Shown here in pieces: positions 45,167 through 53,764 of a stretch of 64,000 nucleotides of DNA. The notes under the pieces were generated by a model. It did no database searches. It saw nothing but the letters and a program-made list of their open reading frames with translations, and had not been told where the DNA came from. The first letter of the stretch is position 1. Every line of letters starts with the position of its first letter. The DNA lies in the NCBI GenBank assembly GCA_003149065.1, contig QGFZ01000003.1:248001-312000 (forward strand), in the 5' to 3' direction. The DNA comes from Ruminococcaceae bacterium R-25 (GTDB lineage Bacteria > Bacillota > Clostridia > Saccharofermentanales > Saccharofermentanaceae). Position numbers and translations under genes: made by a program.

Positions 45167-45213
45167 TAATTACCTCAACAATAAGAGCTGCAGATGAAAA
45201 ACATCCTCAGACA

Positions 45214-45242
45214 ATTCTATTACTTTTAAATAACAGCTTCAA
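45214..45242 (-). promoter_or_regulatory. Promoter of the glycerophosphotransferase gene
   Basis: On the minus strand TTGAAG (45242-45237), 17 bases, then TAGAAT (45219-45214). The spacer holds a TTAAAAGTAA stretch also found, nearly unchanged, in the promoter at 48143-48171. Confidence 0.7.
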
Positions 45243-45304
45243 CTTGCAGGTCATCCTTAAATCGTGTTGATGTTTTCCAGGAAAACCGGCATCGCAGGGC
45301 TTGA

Positions 45305-48064
45305 TCATTTTTCGCCTACATATCTCCAGTTGTTGGAACTGTGCGGATCTTTCTCGACAACATACCACGAAGCCATCGAGAAGGTCTTGTTGTCCCTGTT
45401 TTTGGACAGTACGTAGTTAGCTGACAGGAAGACTTTTTCTGTTCCGGTCTTCATGTTGGAGTCGATCGGATTTCCCGTGTAAGGATTTACCGGCCCTTTA
45501 ATGACGCCTGAAGATGCCAGGACGGGAGTATCCGCATTGGTCATGAAATCCTCACAGATGGTAAATCCTGTTGCACCGAAGTCTTTTACCATCATAAGGG
45601 GAATGAATCCTTCCATTTCCTTGCCGTTGCTCTTGATCTCGTAGAAACCAGCAGGAGTTCCGTGGTCAGATACTAATATTATCCTTGTGTTGTCGTAGAC
45701 ACCCTGTTCACGCAGATAATCAAACCACTCGCCGAGCTTCAGGAACGCTGCCATGTTGACGTGGTAATGCATTACCTGATCGCTCGAAAACATGTTGATG
45801 CTCCTGCCTTTATATCTGTATCCGGAACCGAGCTTGGTATCGTAAGCCGTGTTGTCGACGTTATATGCCAGCTTGTAATCCGGCTTCTGCAAAAGGCAGG
45901 GGGAATGCGTCGTATCGTTAGCCATCAGGACGAAAGAAGGCTTATCATCGTCCTTTATGACAGTTATTTTCGTGAGGTTATCCAATACCGCATAAGACTT
46001 CAGGAATTCGAGGTCGTAACCGACACTTTTAGAAAGACCGTATACGTGCTGGACGAGCGCATCGGTCTCAACAGTGCCGTCGACTCTTACTGCGGTCGCT
46101 CTTGATTCATTGTAGACACCGCCGTCATAGATAGTCTCCTGCAAAAGGACCGGCGAAGTCTTCATGAGTGAGAACAGGAAGAAGTTGCGGTTTCTGGATT
46201 TGTTGACCCTTTCCGTCGCATCGGCCGAGATATTGACGCCGCCGTCTGTGATATTGAATCTGCCGCTGGTCAGGAAGACGTTGAATTCAGGATGGTCGTT
46301 ATAGATCGAAATATCAGGATTCCACAAATATCCTGCCAAAGGCGGATCAACGATCGTTACATCATAACCGTTGCTGCCAAAGAGTACCGGCATGACCTTT
46401 AAGGCTTCAGTGTGCTTATCTACGAGGAGTTCATCGGATCTCTCGTTGATTCTCTCGGGAGTATATTCATAACCGCCGAAGAGAGCAGGGGAAGCGAAGA
46501 TCGTGTGCGTTCCATATGAGATCGTATTCGGATAATAGGTAAAACCGTCAAACTGGGGCTTGAGAGACTGCTTCTCGTTCATGAGATAAGGAACGAGATC
46601 TCCTACAGAACGGTCGAGCATCAGGATCACGACATTTTGTCCCGTCCTGCTTAAGGGGATAAGAGGCATATCGGAAGACTGCGCGCGGCTCTCATAATCG
46701 GAATATGTTTTCGCGATCTTTGCCGTGGTATAAGAACCGATGCCAATGACTGTGAGGATTAAGACGATAAGGATAGGAAGGACTATCTTGCGGAATTTGG
46801 TGCAGATGAAATACAGAGCAGCTGCGATAACTATTACGGCTGCAGTGTTGATCAGATATTCATTGAATTTAAATGCCGGCTGGCTGTGATACTGCAAAGT
46901 CGCTGATAGCGTTCCGAGTTTTGTTCCGAACAAAAGATAATTTGCGATCGCGATACCGTTTAACGCAAAGACTGCTTTGGATAATATGGACTTGACCTTA
47001 TCGCTCAAAAAGAAGTAGAAGATGCTGCCCCAGAGAACGAAGCTTCCAAAGGATAACAGCATCGAATTAACGACATAGAGCACAGGGCTTGAAGGATTGA
47101 TGACGTCAATGAATTCTTCCGTGGAAGCATTGATTATCGTAGCAGGGATAACTAGACCTGTAAGAAGTGCCATAAAGACCGCGCCGGCATAAAATGCTTT
47201 GTCGTTTCTAGAGGGGACCTTTTCTTCTGCTTTTTTCCTGAAAAAAGAGAATGCGAGCGGCAGTATAAGCAAAAGCGCTCCTATCCATAAAAGGACTTTC
47301 TGCCTTAGATCGAGCCCCTGTTTTAAGAAGGTCATTACTGTTATTCCGGCACCTGCAAGAGCAGACAGAATGCATAAGACTTTCTTGGGGTTCTTAAGCT
47401 TATAGAAGATATTCTTTACGAGTGAGAATACGTTATTTAACAGCCAGTAGAAAACGAGTCCTGAAGGTGAGTGGTAGAGCAGGATAAGGAATACGACCGC
47501 AATGCCGTAACCCTGGATCTTTGATTTCAGAGGGTGTCCTTTTGTATAGATGATTCCCGATACGATGTTTATGAGCGTCATGAGGATCGGGAGGATATTT
47601 ACGGGGAAGCTTCCGATCATGAAAAGGGCATCTTCTTTTCCAAGATCTGCTATAAAGCCGAACTTCATTCCCTGAAGGCAGCTCATTCTGGATAAGAGTC
47701 TGTATGCAGCAATGAAGAACGGGATCTGCAATATAAGCGATATGGAGCTTTTGAGCTGGTATACAGGCTTATAGTGGTTGATCCTGTAGTATTCCTGGAG
47801 CATAAAGAAACGCTCATCGCCTTTGAAGGTCTTCTTGATGCGCTTGATCCTCGGTGCCATCTTTGCCTGGATATCGCGCTCTTCTGCCTGAAGCTCGTCA
47901 GCTCTCTTATAAAGAGGGAGGACCAGGAAATTAAACGCGAGGCTTAAGAATATTATCGATAATCCGGGATTGCCTATAATGCGGTTGGCTATCGTAAATA
48001 CGACTTCGAAAAGAAGCTCAAGCGGAGAGATTATTAACGTGTAAAGTACAGTTAAGACTGACAT
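45305..48064 (-). CDS. YidC/Oxa1 domain fused to a sulfatase-type transferase
   Basis: A 919-residue fusion. Residues 1-225 are a YidC/Oxa1-like insertase (membrane spans, a charged MAPRIKRIKK hairpin, then ISLILQIPFFIAAYRLLS). Further spans follow to about 475. The outer domain (about 480-919) is of the alkaline phosphatase/sulfatase superfamily: LMLDRS as a metal site, GTHTIFASPALFGG with the likely Thr nucleophile, and LVSDHG near 770. This domain resembles LTA synthase-type phosphoglycerol transferases. Its neighbour uses CDP-glycerol-like donors, so envelope polymer synthesis is the likely role. No strong Shine-Dalgarno sequence precedes ATG 48064. Confidence 0.78.
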   Translation of the reverse strand: MSVLTVLYTLIISPLELLFEVVFTIANRIIGNPGLSIIFLSLAFNFLVLPLYKRADELQAEERDIQAKMAPRIKRIKKTFKGDERFFMLQEYYRINHYKPVYQLKSSISLILQIPFFIAAYRLLSRMSCLQGMKFGFIADLGKEDALFMIGSFPVNILPILMTLINIVSGIIYTKGHPLKSKIQGYGIAVVFLILLYHSPSGLVFYWLLNNVFSLVKNIFYKLKNPKKVLCILSALAGAGITVMTFLKQGLDLRQKVLLWIGALLLILPLAFSFFRKKAEEKVPSRNDKAFYAGAVFMALLTGLVIPATIINASTEEFIDVINPSSPVLYVVNSMLLSFGSFVLWGSIFYFFLSDKVKSILSKAVFALNGIAIANYLLFGTKLGTLSATLQYHSQPAFKFNEYLINTAAVIVIAAALYFICTKFRKIVLPILIVLILTVIGIGSYTTAKIAKTYSDYESRAQSSDMPLIPLSRTGQNVVILMLDRSVGDLVPYLMNEKQSLKPQFDGFTYYPNTISYGTHTIFASPALFGGYEYTPERINERSDELLVDKHTEALKVMPVLFGSNGYDVTIVDPPLAGYLWNPDISIYNDHPEFNVFLTSGRFNITDGGVNISADATERVNKSRNRNFFLFSLMKTSPVLLQETIYDGGVYNESRATAVRVDGTVETDALVQHVYGLSKSVGYDLEFLKSYAVLDNLTKITVIKDDDKPSFVLMANDTTHSPCLLQKPDYKLAYNVDNTAYDTKLGSGYRYKGRSINMFSSDQVMHYHVNMAAFLKLGEWFDYLREQGVYDNTRIILVSDHGTPAGFYEIKSNGKEMEGFIPLMMVKDFGATGFTICEDFMTNADTPVLASSGVIKGPVNPYTGNPIDSNMKTGTEKVFLSANYVLSKNRDNKTFSMASWYVVEKDPHSSNNWRYVGEK

Positions 48065-48105
48065 TGTTTAAGCCGCTTTCACAGTATTTACCAGGTGCAC
48101 CGGAT

Positions 48106-48141
48106 AAAAGCCGCAGGTGAGGGTCCCCATCCACGGCTTTT
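48106..48141 (-). terminator. Terminator of the GGDEF-EAL gene
   Basis: AAAAGCCG (48106-48113) pairs with CGGCTTTT (48134-48141) with extra inner GTG/CAC pairing; TTTTA follows on the minus strand. It lies just inside the expected start of the next transcript, so terminator and promoter nearly overlap. Confidence 0.65.
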
Positions 48142-48142
48142 C

Positions 48143-48171
48143 ATTTTATTACTTTAATCTTATTGCTTCAA
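48143..48171 (-). promoter_or_regulatory. Promoter of the YidC-sulfatase gene
   Basis: On the minus strand TTGAAG (48171-48166), 17 bases, then TAAAAT (48148-48143). CAAGTTGAAGC and a TTAAAGTAATA block are shared with the promoter at 45214-45242. Confidence 0.65.
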
Positions 48172-48205
48172 CTTGAAGAAAACTGCCCCGCAGTTTGGAA
48201 TGGCT

Positions 48206-50479
48206 TTATTCGAACCACTGCTTTTCGAAATCAGATAACGGAACAGGTTTTGAGAAGTAATATCCCTGATAGAGTTTACAGCCCATTGCGAAGAGTTTTT
48301 CAAATTGTTTTGCTGTCTCGACGCCTTCTGTGAGAGTCTCCATTCCGAGGTCTTCTGCCATGTTGATGATGTGGTTGATGATAAGACCGGCTTTCATGTT
48401 GCGCTCGGAATCCTTGAGGAACTGCATGTCGATCTTGATCACATCGAAATTGAGGTCCTTCAGGAGGTTCAAAGAAGAATAACCGCTCCCGAAGTCGTCC
48501 ATCTCAACGATAAAACCATATTCACGGAGCTTTGTTATGATCTCGAAAACATTGATAGAACCATTTGCCACAACTGTCTCTGTTATCTCGATCCTGAGCT
48601 TTTCAGGCTTGATACCGTATTCTTCGACCAGGCTCTCGAGTTCTTTGACGACATCCATGAAGAAGAAGTCTTTTGGAGAAATGTTGATCGAAATGAAGCT
48701 GTCGATGTTTCTGGATTTCCAGTCTGCCAGGATCTCGCATGCGCATTTCCACATGTGCCTGTCTACATTTGTGATAAGTCCGTTGCGCTCAAACACAGGT
48801 ATGAAATCACTCGGATTCATAAAGCCTTCTTCAGGGTGGATCCATCTAACGAGGGCCTCAGCTCCGACGAGCATTCCGCGGGAGTCGACGATCGGCTGGA
48901 GATAAGGCTTGATCTGCCTGGTCTTGATGGCTTCGGTGACTTGATTGGAGATCATCTGGTTGTGTATGATCTCTTCTCTTAATTTGTCATCGTAAAATGC
49001 TACCGGATATTTTGTATTGTTTTTAATTATCGTAGTTGCCAGACGGGCACTGTTAAAGAACAGCGGAACGTCTATCTCGTCATTTTCACTGATATCGTAA
49101 ACACCGTAATTGATAAGAATGTGGTGGTTTAAGCCGTTGTCACTGACGATTAAGTTCGACAGTTTTTCATCAACAGGCTTGCTCTCGAAGTCTTTTTTAT
49201 CTATCAGTATTCCGAATGCATCGTCAGCGATCTTTCCGTACATACTCTTTTTGCTGATGCCTTCCAGAATGAGATCAGCAGCCTTCTTTATGGTTAGTTC
49301 CGCGAATCTGTTTCCGAAGACATCGTTTATGATCTTCAGGTTTGCGATTTCCATGTATCCGATCATGTAGTCTGTCTCATGATCGTTACGGAGTCTCTGG
49401 TCAATCTGCTCAAAAAGATATTCTTTGGTATAAAAACCTGTCAATGAATCGTGCGTGGAGTTATACATTTCGCGCTTTATTTCGCGCTGTTCCTCGGTGA
49501 TGTCACGGACGCTCAGATATGTACCGGTTACCTGACCCTTTTCATCCACGACAGAGCGCATTGCAAGGTGGGTGTACATTGTCTCGTCTCCTGTGCCGAG
49601 AGTAACTCTCTTAAACCAGCCGCTGCTCTTAAAATCCATATCTCCGAACAGGAATGTCAGGTTATCTTTTACATTGTCATAGTTATTCTGGCTGACACCG
49701 ATAAGATTTCTTCCGGGTTCATTTGTCCAGATACACTTGCCGCTCTTATCGAAGAAATACAGTGCGTCCGGCATATCCGAAGCGATGCCTGCGAGCATAC
49801 GGTCCAAAAGTTTCATCGACCTGTAATGTAAAGAGAAGAAATATACCAGGAGTCCGAATACTGCAAATCCGATCATGGACATGTCGACCGGCTGTCTTGA
49901 GAAAATGTAGTATGTCTCAAGCGCACCGGTTGCTATCATTGCCAAAAGTATGATTGCATATTTTTCGCGGTATACACGGGAAGCTTTAACGGTCTTTACA
50001 AAAAATATAACTATGGAGATAAAGAAAATGCCGTAGCAAACGATCCTGTGGATTGTCTGACCCAGGAGAGGTACTACTCTGTAATAAGGCAGTCCTTCTA
50101 CCAGGACCATTTCAGTGGTGAAAGTAAAGCCTGTGAACGGATTCAGAATATACTGCACAAGATCAATGAGCAGAAGGCCATATGTGATCCACTTTGCGGC
50201 ACGGTGGGGCTTGCCCATCTCGCAGTATGCATATGTGAAATGAAGCAAAGAGAAAACGGCGATATCCATTCCGAGGAAATAGATATAGCAGCCGATGGTA
50301 GAGAGGAGCTGGTTGGTCGATAATATGAGAAGCAGATTACCGACAACAGGGCATGCCATTCCCGAGACGAGGAATGCTACATAACCCTTAATGTCCTTCT
50401 TTGAACTCCTTGCCAGAACCACGCAGGCCAAGAGAGCCAAAAGAAAAATGGTAATCAATAATGATACGCCAAGTCTCAT
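48206..50479 (-). CDS. Membrane GGDEF-EAL protein, probable c-di-GMP phosphodiesterase
   Basis: A 757-residue protein. Seven membrane helices (1-220, histidine-kinase-7TM-like) precede a PAS-like domain (about 225-340), a GGDEF fold (about 345-500) and an EAL domain (505-757). The GGDEF site reads IADDAF, so cyclase activity is unlikely. EAL, DDFGSGYSS, KIDMQF and TEGVET are intact, so c-di-GMP is probably cleaved to pGpG. The external signal is unknown. The ATG at 50479 has a GAGAGGG site and its own promoter. Confidence 0.9.
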   Translation of the reverse strand: MRLGVSLLITIFLLALLACVVLARSSKKDIKGYVAFLVSGMACPVVGNLLLILSTNQLLSTIGCYIYFLGMDIAVFSLLHFTYAYCEMGKPHRAAKWITYGLLLIDLVQYILNPFTGFTFTTEMVLVEGLPYYRVVPLLGQTIHRIVCYGIFFISIVIFFVKTVKASRVYREKYAIILLAMIATGALETYYIFSRQPVDMSMIGFAVFGLLVYFFSLHYRSMKLLDRMLAGIASDMPDALYFFDKSGKCIWTNEPGRNLIGVSQNNYDNVKDNLTFLFGDMDFKSSGWFKRVTLGTGDETMYTHLAMRSVVDEKGQVTGTYLSVRDITEEQREIKREMYNSTHDSLTGFYTKEYLFEQIDQRLRNDHETDYMIGYMEIANLKIINDVFGNRFAELTIKKAADLILEGISKKSMYGKIADDAFGILIDKKDFESKPVDEKLSNLIVSDNGLNHHILINYGVYDISENDEIDVPLFFNSARLATTIIKNNTKYPVAFYDDKLREEIIHNQMISNQVTEAIKTRQIKPYLQPIVDSRGMLVGAEALVRWIHPEEGFMNPSDFIPVFERNGLITNVDRHMWKCACEILADWKSRNIDSFISINISPKDFFFMDVVKELESLVEEYGIKPEKLRIEITETVVANGSINVFEIITKLREYGFIVEMDDFGSGYSSLNLLKDLNFDVIKIDMQFLKDSERNMKAGLIINHIINMAEDLGMETLTEGVETAKQFEKLFAMGCKLYQGYYFSKPVPLSDFEKQWFE

Positions 50480-50507
50480 ATATGCCCTCTCTTCATTTTA
50501 TTTGCTA

Positions 50508-50535
50508 TATATAATGTTAGCACGGTAAATATCAA
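50508..50535 (-). promoter_or_regulatory. Promoter of the GGDEF-EAL gene
   Basis: On the minus strand TTGATA (50535-50530), 16 bases, then TATATA (50513-50508), about 30 bases before the start. Confidence 0.55.
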
Positions 50536-50795
50536 AAGTCATTTACATCTTGGTTACTCCCTATTAATTCTTTGTTTATCTTATTGTTTGTTGCGTTATG
50601 CTCAATTCATTCGGAAATGCTTGGGCGCCAAGCAATTTTATTGTTGGGAAATCAGACACGGATTAAACAGTCTGCCGCCGAGAATAGACATCTGAAGCCT
50701 TTTTTGCACAAATACTGTTGTTTCCTGACAAATATTTATTATATTATAATATGAACTTAAGACTTAGCCGGTTACTGTTTATACAATGAAATGCG
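50536..50795. other. AT-rich intergenic region before the surface-glycan island
   Basis: I see no gene in this stretch. A TATAAT lies at 50745-50750 with no well-spaced -35 box. A short frame (50786-50815) overlaps the start of the next gene and could be a leader peptide, because that gene lacks a ribosome binding site. Confidence 0.4.
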
Positions 50796-52919
50796 ATGCT
50801 CGAGAAAATAAATAACAGAAAGAAAAAAATAATTATCGGACTATTTGCTTCCTGCATTATTACTAGTCTGATATTTGCAATAATTGAACTAAGATATCCG
50901 TTTTATTTCACGACCGATGATAATGCAGATTGGTATGCTTGTGAATACGTTCATGTAATTCGGGCATTGGCGAGTGGCAGGTTTCCAATGTACAGCTTTA
51001 CCCAATTATGTGGGCAAAGGTTATTTGCGAACGGTCAAAGTGGTGTTCTCAATCCGGTAATGTATGTTGCAGCTTTTTTAAGCAAGCTGTTCTTTGGGGA
51101 TTATCATGCAGTTATCGAAATATTGGCATTCCTGATGATGATTATCGGCTCTATTGGAGCGTATCTTCTTTTAGAAAAACTGGGAGCCTGTCAAGTTGCA
51201 GCCATCGTCGGAGCAATTGCATGGAATTTTAATACATATAACATCTGGGTAGGTAACAGCTGGATACTGGTGATACTGGTAACAGGTGTTTTTCCCTACA
51301 TTTTGTATGGCTCTCTCAGGCTTTGTGATAAACCTGACATTACTAATTATTTATGGGCGATTATTCCAAAGGCATTGCTTTTCTATATAGCGCATCCCCA
51401 GTTCTTTTTCTATGCAGCTGTATTTGACTGTCTTTTCATTGGAACATATACACTATTGACTAATGAAACTAATCGATTAAAAAACTTGCTGAAGATCATT
51501 GGACGATATGTGCTGATTTATATTGCTGTTGTAGTTTTGATACTTCCCCAGTTGCTTCCCCAATATCAAATGATAGGTATGACCAGTCAGAAAGAAGCCC
51601 TGAGTTTTGAAAGATTTGCTAATGAATCAGATTCTCCATTGATAGGACTTTTATGGCCTTATATTTTTCCTGAGAAAAAATATAAGGCTATTGGTCCTTT
51701 TATTGGATATCCGTTACTTGTTTTTGGAATCTTGGGAACATTTTGTTTGCCTCTGCTTTTAACTAAAAAGAAGAAATCATTGCTTAAGCACAAACCGGTG
51801 CTTTTCAGCATGATTGCTGCTATTCCAGGCATTGTTATTTCATTCCTGTCGAGTTATTCAACTGCTTTTAAACATCTTTTGCATTGGCTGCCTCTTGTCA
51901 ACAGATTCCACTTCCTGCATAGAAATAATCTGTTTCTGACATCCTTAACGATCATCTTTTCAGTAATGTCTTTCACTTTGTTTTGGAGATGCTTATGTAA
52001 TATCCGGGATAAAAAGAGAATAATATCTGACAATCTGGTGAGAATCGTTGGCGTTTTTGTTATTCTGCTTGAAGCAATCAATATGACTTTTTTATTTGCT
52101 TTGGAACAACAATGGAGCAGGGGATATGTATATAAAGTGGAAGAGGGTTACGATGAGGATTATGCTTCCGGATTCAGCGAGGACCGGTACATCTGTTGTG
52201 GATACCGATTAAATAAAGCCTATGATTATTCAAGAAAAGATCTTGCTCATAATCTGCGATTTAATCTCGCTTCTTATTATGGCATTCGCAATGTCAGCGG
52301 GTATTACGGTGTTTATACAAATGAGAGCATAGGAAGAAATCTCAAATTCTTCTCAAATATAAAATGGTTTACCGGAGATCTTTGGGAACCGTATGACGGT
52401 TTTATTGACGAAATGAGAGGCCAGTCAGTTAAGTGGTATATAGTATATCCTTTGGCTCACGACTTTTTTGTCCCGCTCCTTGAAGAGAATGGAATGAAAA
52501 AGGTATATGAAGATGAATATGGGATTGTTTATTATGATGATAATTGCGAACCCCTTGCTTTTGACGAACAGGGTTTAAAGATTGAGCTTGAAGAGGGAAA
52601 TGTCAATTACCTAAAACTCAATACGGACAGCGATTTTTCAGGCGGTACTATCACCTTAAATTATTCATATGATGAAAATTTTCATTGTTATGTCGATGGA
52701 AAAGAAACTGCAATAATTGATGATAACGATAACTGGCAGATGAAGATCAATTGCAGCCGGGGAACCCACGAGATAATGATCTGTTATGAAGACAACACTT
52801 TTACAGTAAGCTGTTTAATAACGGGCATAGCTGTTCTTGTTTCAGCAGTTGTATTAACAGTGTATAAATGCCGGAACAATCGAAAGCTTAAAAAGGAGAA
52901 ATATGGAAGCGAAAAATAA
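50796..52919 (+). CDS. YfhO-like multi-span membrane protein
   Basis: A 707-residue protein with about 12 membrane spans followed by a C-terminal outer domain and a last span near 680. The early FPMYSFTQLCGQRLFANGQ and GVLNPVMY motifs match the first outer loop of YfhO-family proteins, GT-C-like enzymes linked to glycosylation of teichoic or other surface polymers. The start ATG 50796 has no Shine-Dalgarno sequence. The gene is clearly AT-richer than genes before 50 kb. The methyltransferase gene overlaps its last 17 bases. Confidence 0.7.
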   Translation: MLEKINNRKKKIIIGLFASCIITSLIFAIIELRYPFYFTTDDNADWYACEYVHVIRALASGRFPMYSFTQLCGQRLFANGQSGVLNPVMYVAAFLSKLFFGDYHAVIEILAFLMMIIGSIGAYLLLEKLGACQVAAIVGAIAWNFNTYNIWVGNSWILVILVTGVFPYILYGSLRLCDKPDITNYLWAIIPKALLFYIAHPQFFFYAAVFDCLFIGTYTLLTNETNRLKNLLKIIGRYVLIYIAVVVLILPQLLPQYQMIGMTSQKEALSFERFANESDSPLIGLLWPYIFPEKKYKAIGPFIGYPLLVFGILGTFCLPLLLTKKKKSLLKHKPVLFSMIAAIPGIVISFLSSYSTAFKHLLHWLPLVNRFHFLHRNNLFLTSLTIIFSVMSFTLFWRCLCNIRDKKRIISDNLVRIVGVFVILLEAINMTFLFALEQQWSRGYVYKVEEGYDEDYASGFSEDRYICCGYRLNKAYDYSRKDLAHNLRFNLASYYGIRNVSGYYGVYTNESIGRNLKFFSNIKWFTGDLWEPYDGFIDEMRGQSVKWYIVYPLAHDFFVPLLEENGMKKVYEDEYGIVYYDDNCEPLAFDEQGLKIELEEGNVNYLKLNTDSDFSGGTITLNYSYDENFHCYVDGKETAIIDDNDNWQMKINCSRGTHEIMICYEDNTFTVSCLITGIAVLVSAVVLTVYKCRNNRKLKKEKYGSEK

Positions 52920-53616
52920 AGTCCTTAATGAGATTTTTGATAAATGCTCTGATAACTATCGTCAAATCCATAATGAGAACATTGGAAAGATCAGCGGAAC
53001 AGACAGCGATTATTTTTCGGAGTATAAAATTAGAGAAATAAAATACAGGTATCCGGACTTACACTCTAAATGGCTTGATTTAGGGTGCGGAGATGGTTTG
53101 ACTTCAGTTTTTGTGAACAAGTATTTCCCGCAGATTGAATATTGTGGTATTGATATCTCAGAAAACAGCATAAAGAAAGCGTTAAAACGGGAAGGATTGA
53201 TTAATGCTGACTTCATGCTTTATGATGGCGAGCACATTCCGTTCCCTGACAATACTTTTAGCGTTGTTTTTATGGCTTGTGTTATTCATCATATTGATCC
53301 GATTAAACGGGATGGCATTCTAAAAGAATGCAAACGTGTTCTTAAAGAAGGTGGCAAATTGATCGTTTTTGAGCACAACACTTACAATCCTGTAACACTA
53401 AAGGTTGTTAATGACTGCATATTCGATAATGATGCAATACTGGTTAACCAGCATGATTTCGGGAAACAATTAAAAAGCATCGGGTTTAGGAATCTAAAGA
53501 GGCGTTACACGTTGTTTTTTCCGCGCAAAAAAGCTTTCAACTGGCTTATTCCACTGGAAAAACATCTTTCGTGGTGCATGATTGGCGGCCAGTATTATTA
53601 TGTTGCCGAAAAATAA
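52903..53616 (+). CDS. Class I SAM-dependent methyltransferase
   Basis: A 237-residue enzyme with the SAM-binding DLGCGDGL motif near residue 57, an acidic turn GIDIS near 80, and ACVIHHIDP near 125. It belongs to the broad Methyltransf_11 group; the substrate is not evident. AAAGGAG inside the upstream gene precedes ATG 52903, so it is cotranslated with the YfhO-like protein and may methylate a sugar or lipid in the same pathway. Confidence 0.82.
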   Translation: MEAKNKVLNEIFDKCSDNYRQIHNENIGKISGTDSDYFSEYKIREIKYRYPDLHSKWLDLGCGDGLTSVFVNKYFPQIEYCGIDISENSIKKALKREGLINADFMLYDGEHIPFPDNTFSVVFMACVIHHIDPIKRDGILKECKRVLKEGGKLIVFEHNTYNPVTLKVVNDCIFDNDAILVNQHDFGKQLKSIGFRNLKRRYTLFFPRKKAFNWLIPLEKHLSWCMIGGQYYYVAEK

Positions 53617-53653
53617 TTCTTATTCTCAAAACCTGACAAACAATTAATAATTC

Positions 53654-53683
53654 TTGACAATCAAGAGCTTCAACAAATATATT
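53654..53683 (+). promoter_or_regulatory. Promoter of the MBOAT/SGNH pair
   Basis: TTGACA (53654-53659) and TATATT (53678-53683) are 18 bases apart, about 80 bases before the MBOAT start. Confidence 0.6.
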
Positions 53684-53764
53684 AAATAAGAAAATTGCAG
53701 CCATAGAAGTGATTCAGGCATACTGCGAAAAACGGGAATTGTATTTTGAGGAACAGACGATCTT

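Noticed and set aside
45272-45286. GTTTTC/GAAAAC hairpin as terminator of the YidC-sulfatase gene
   Set aside because: Six weak base pairs, a 3-nt loop and no T-run on the minus strand make termination unlikely.
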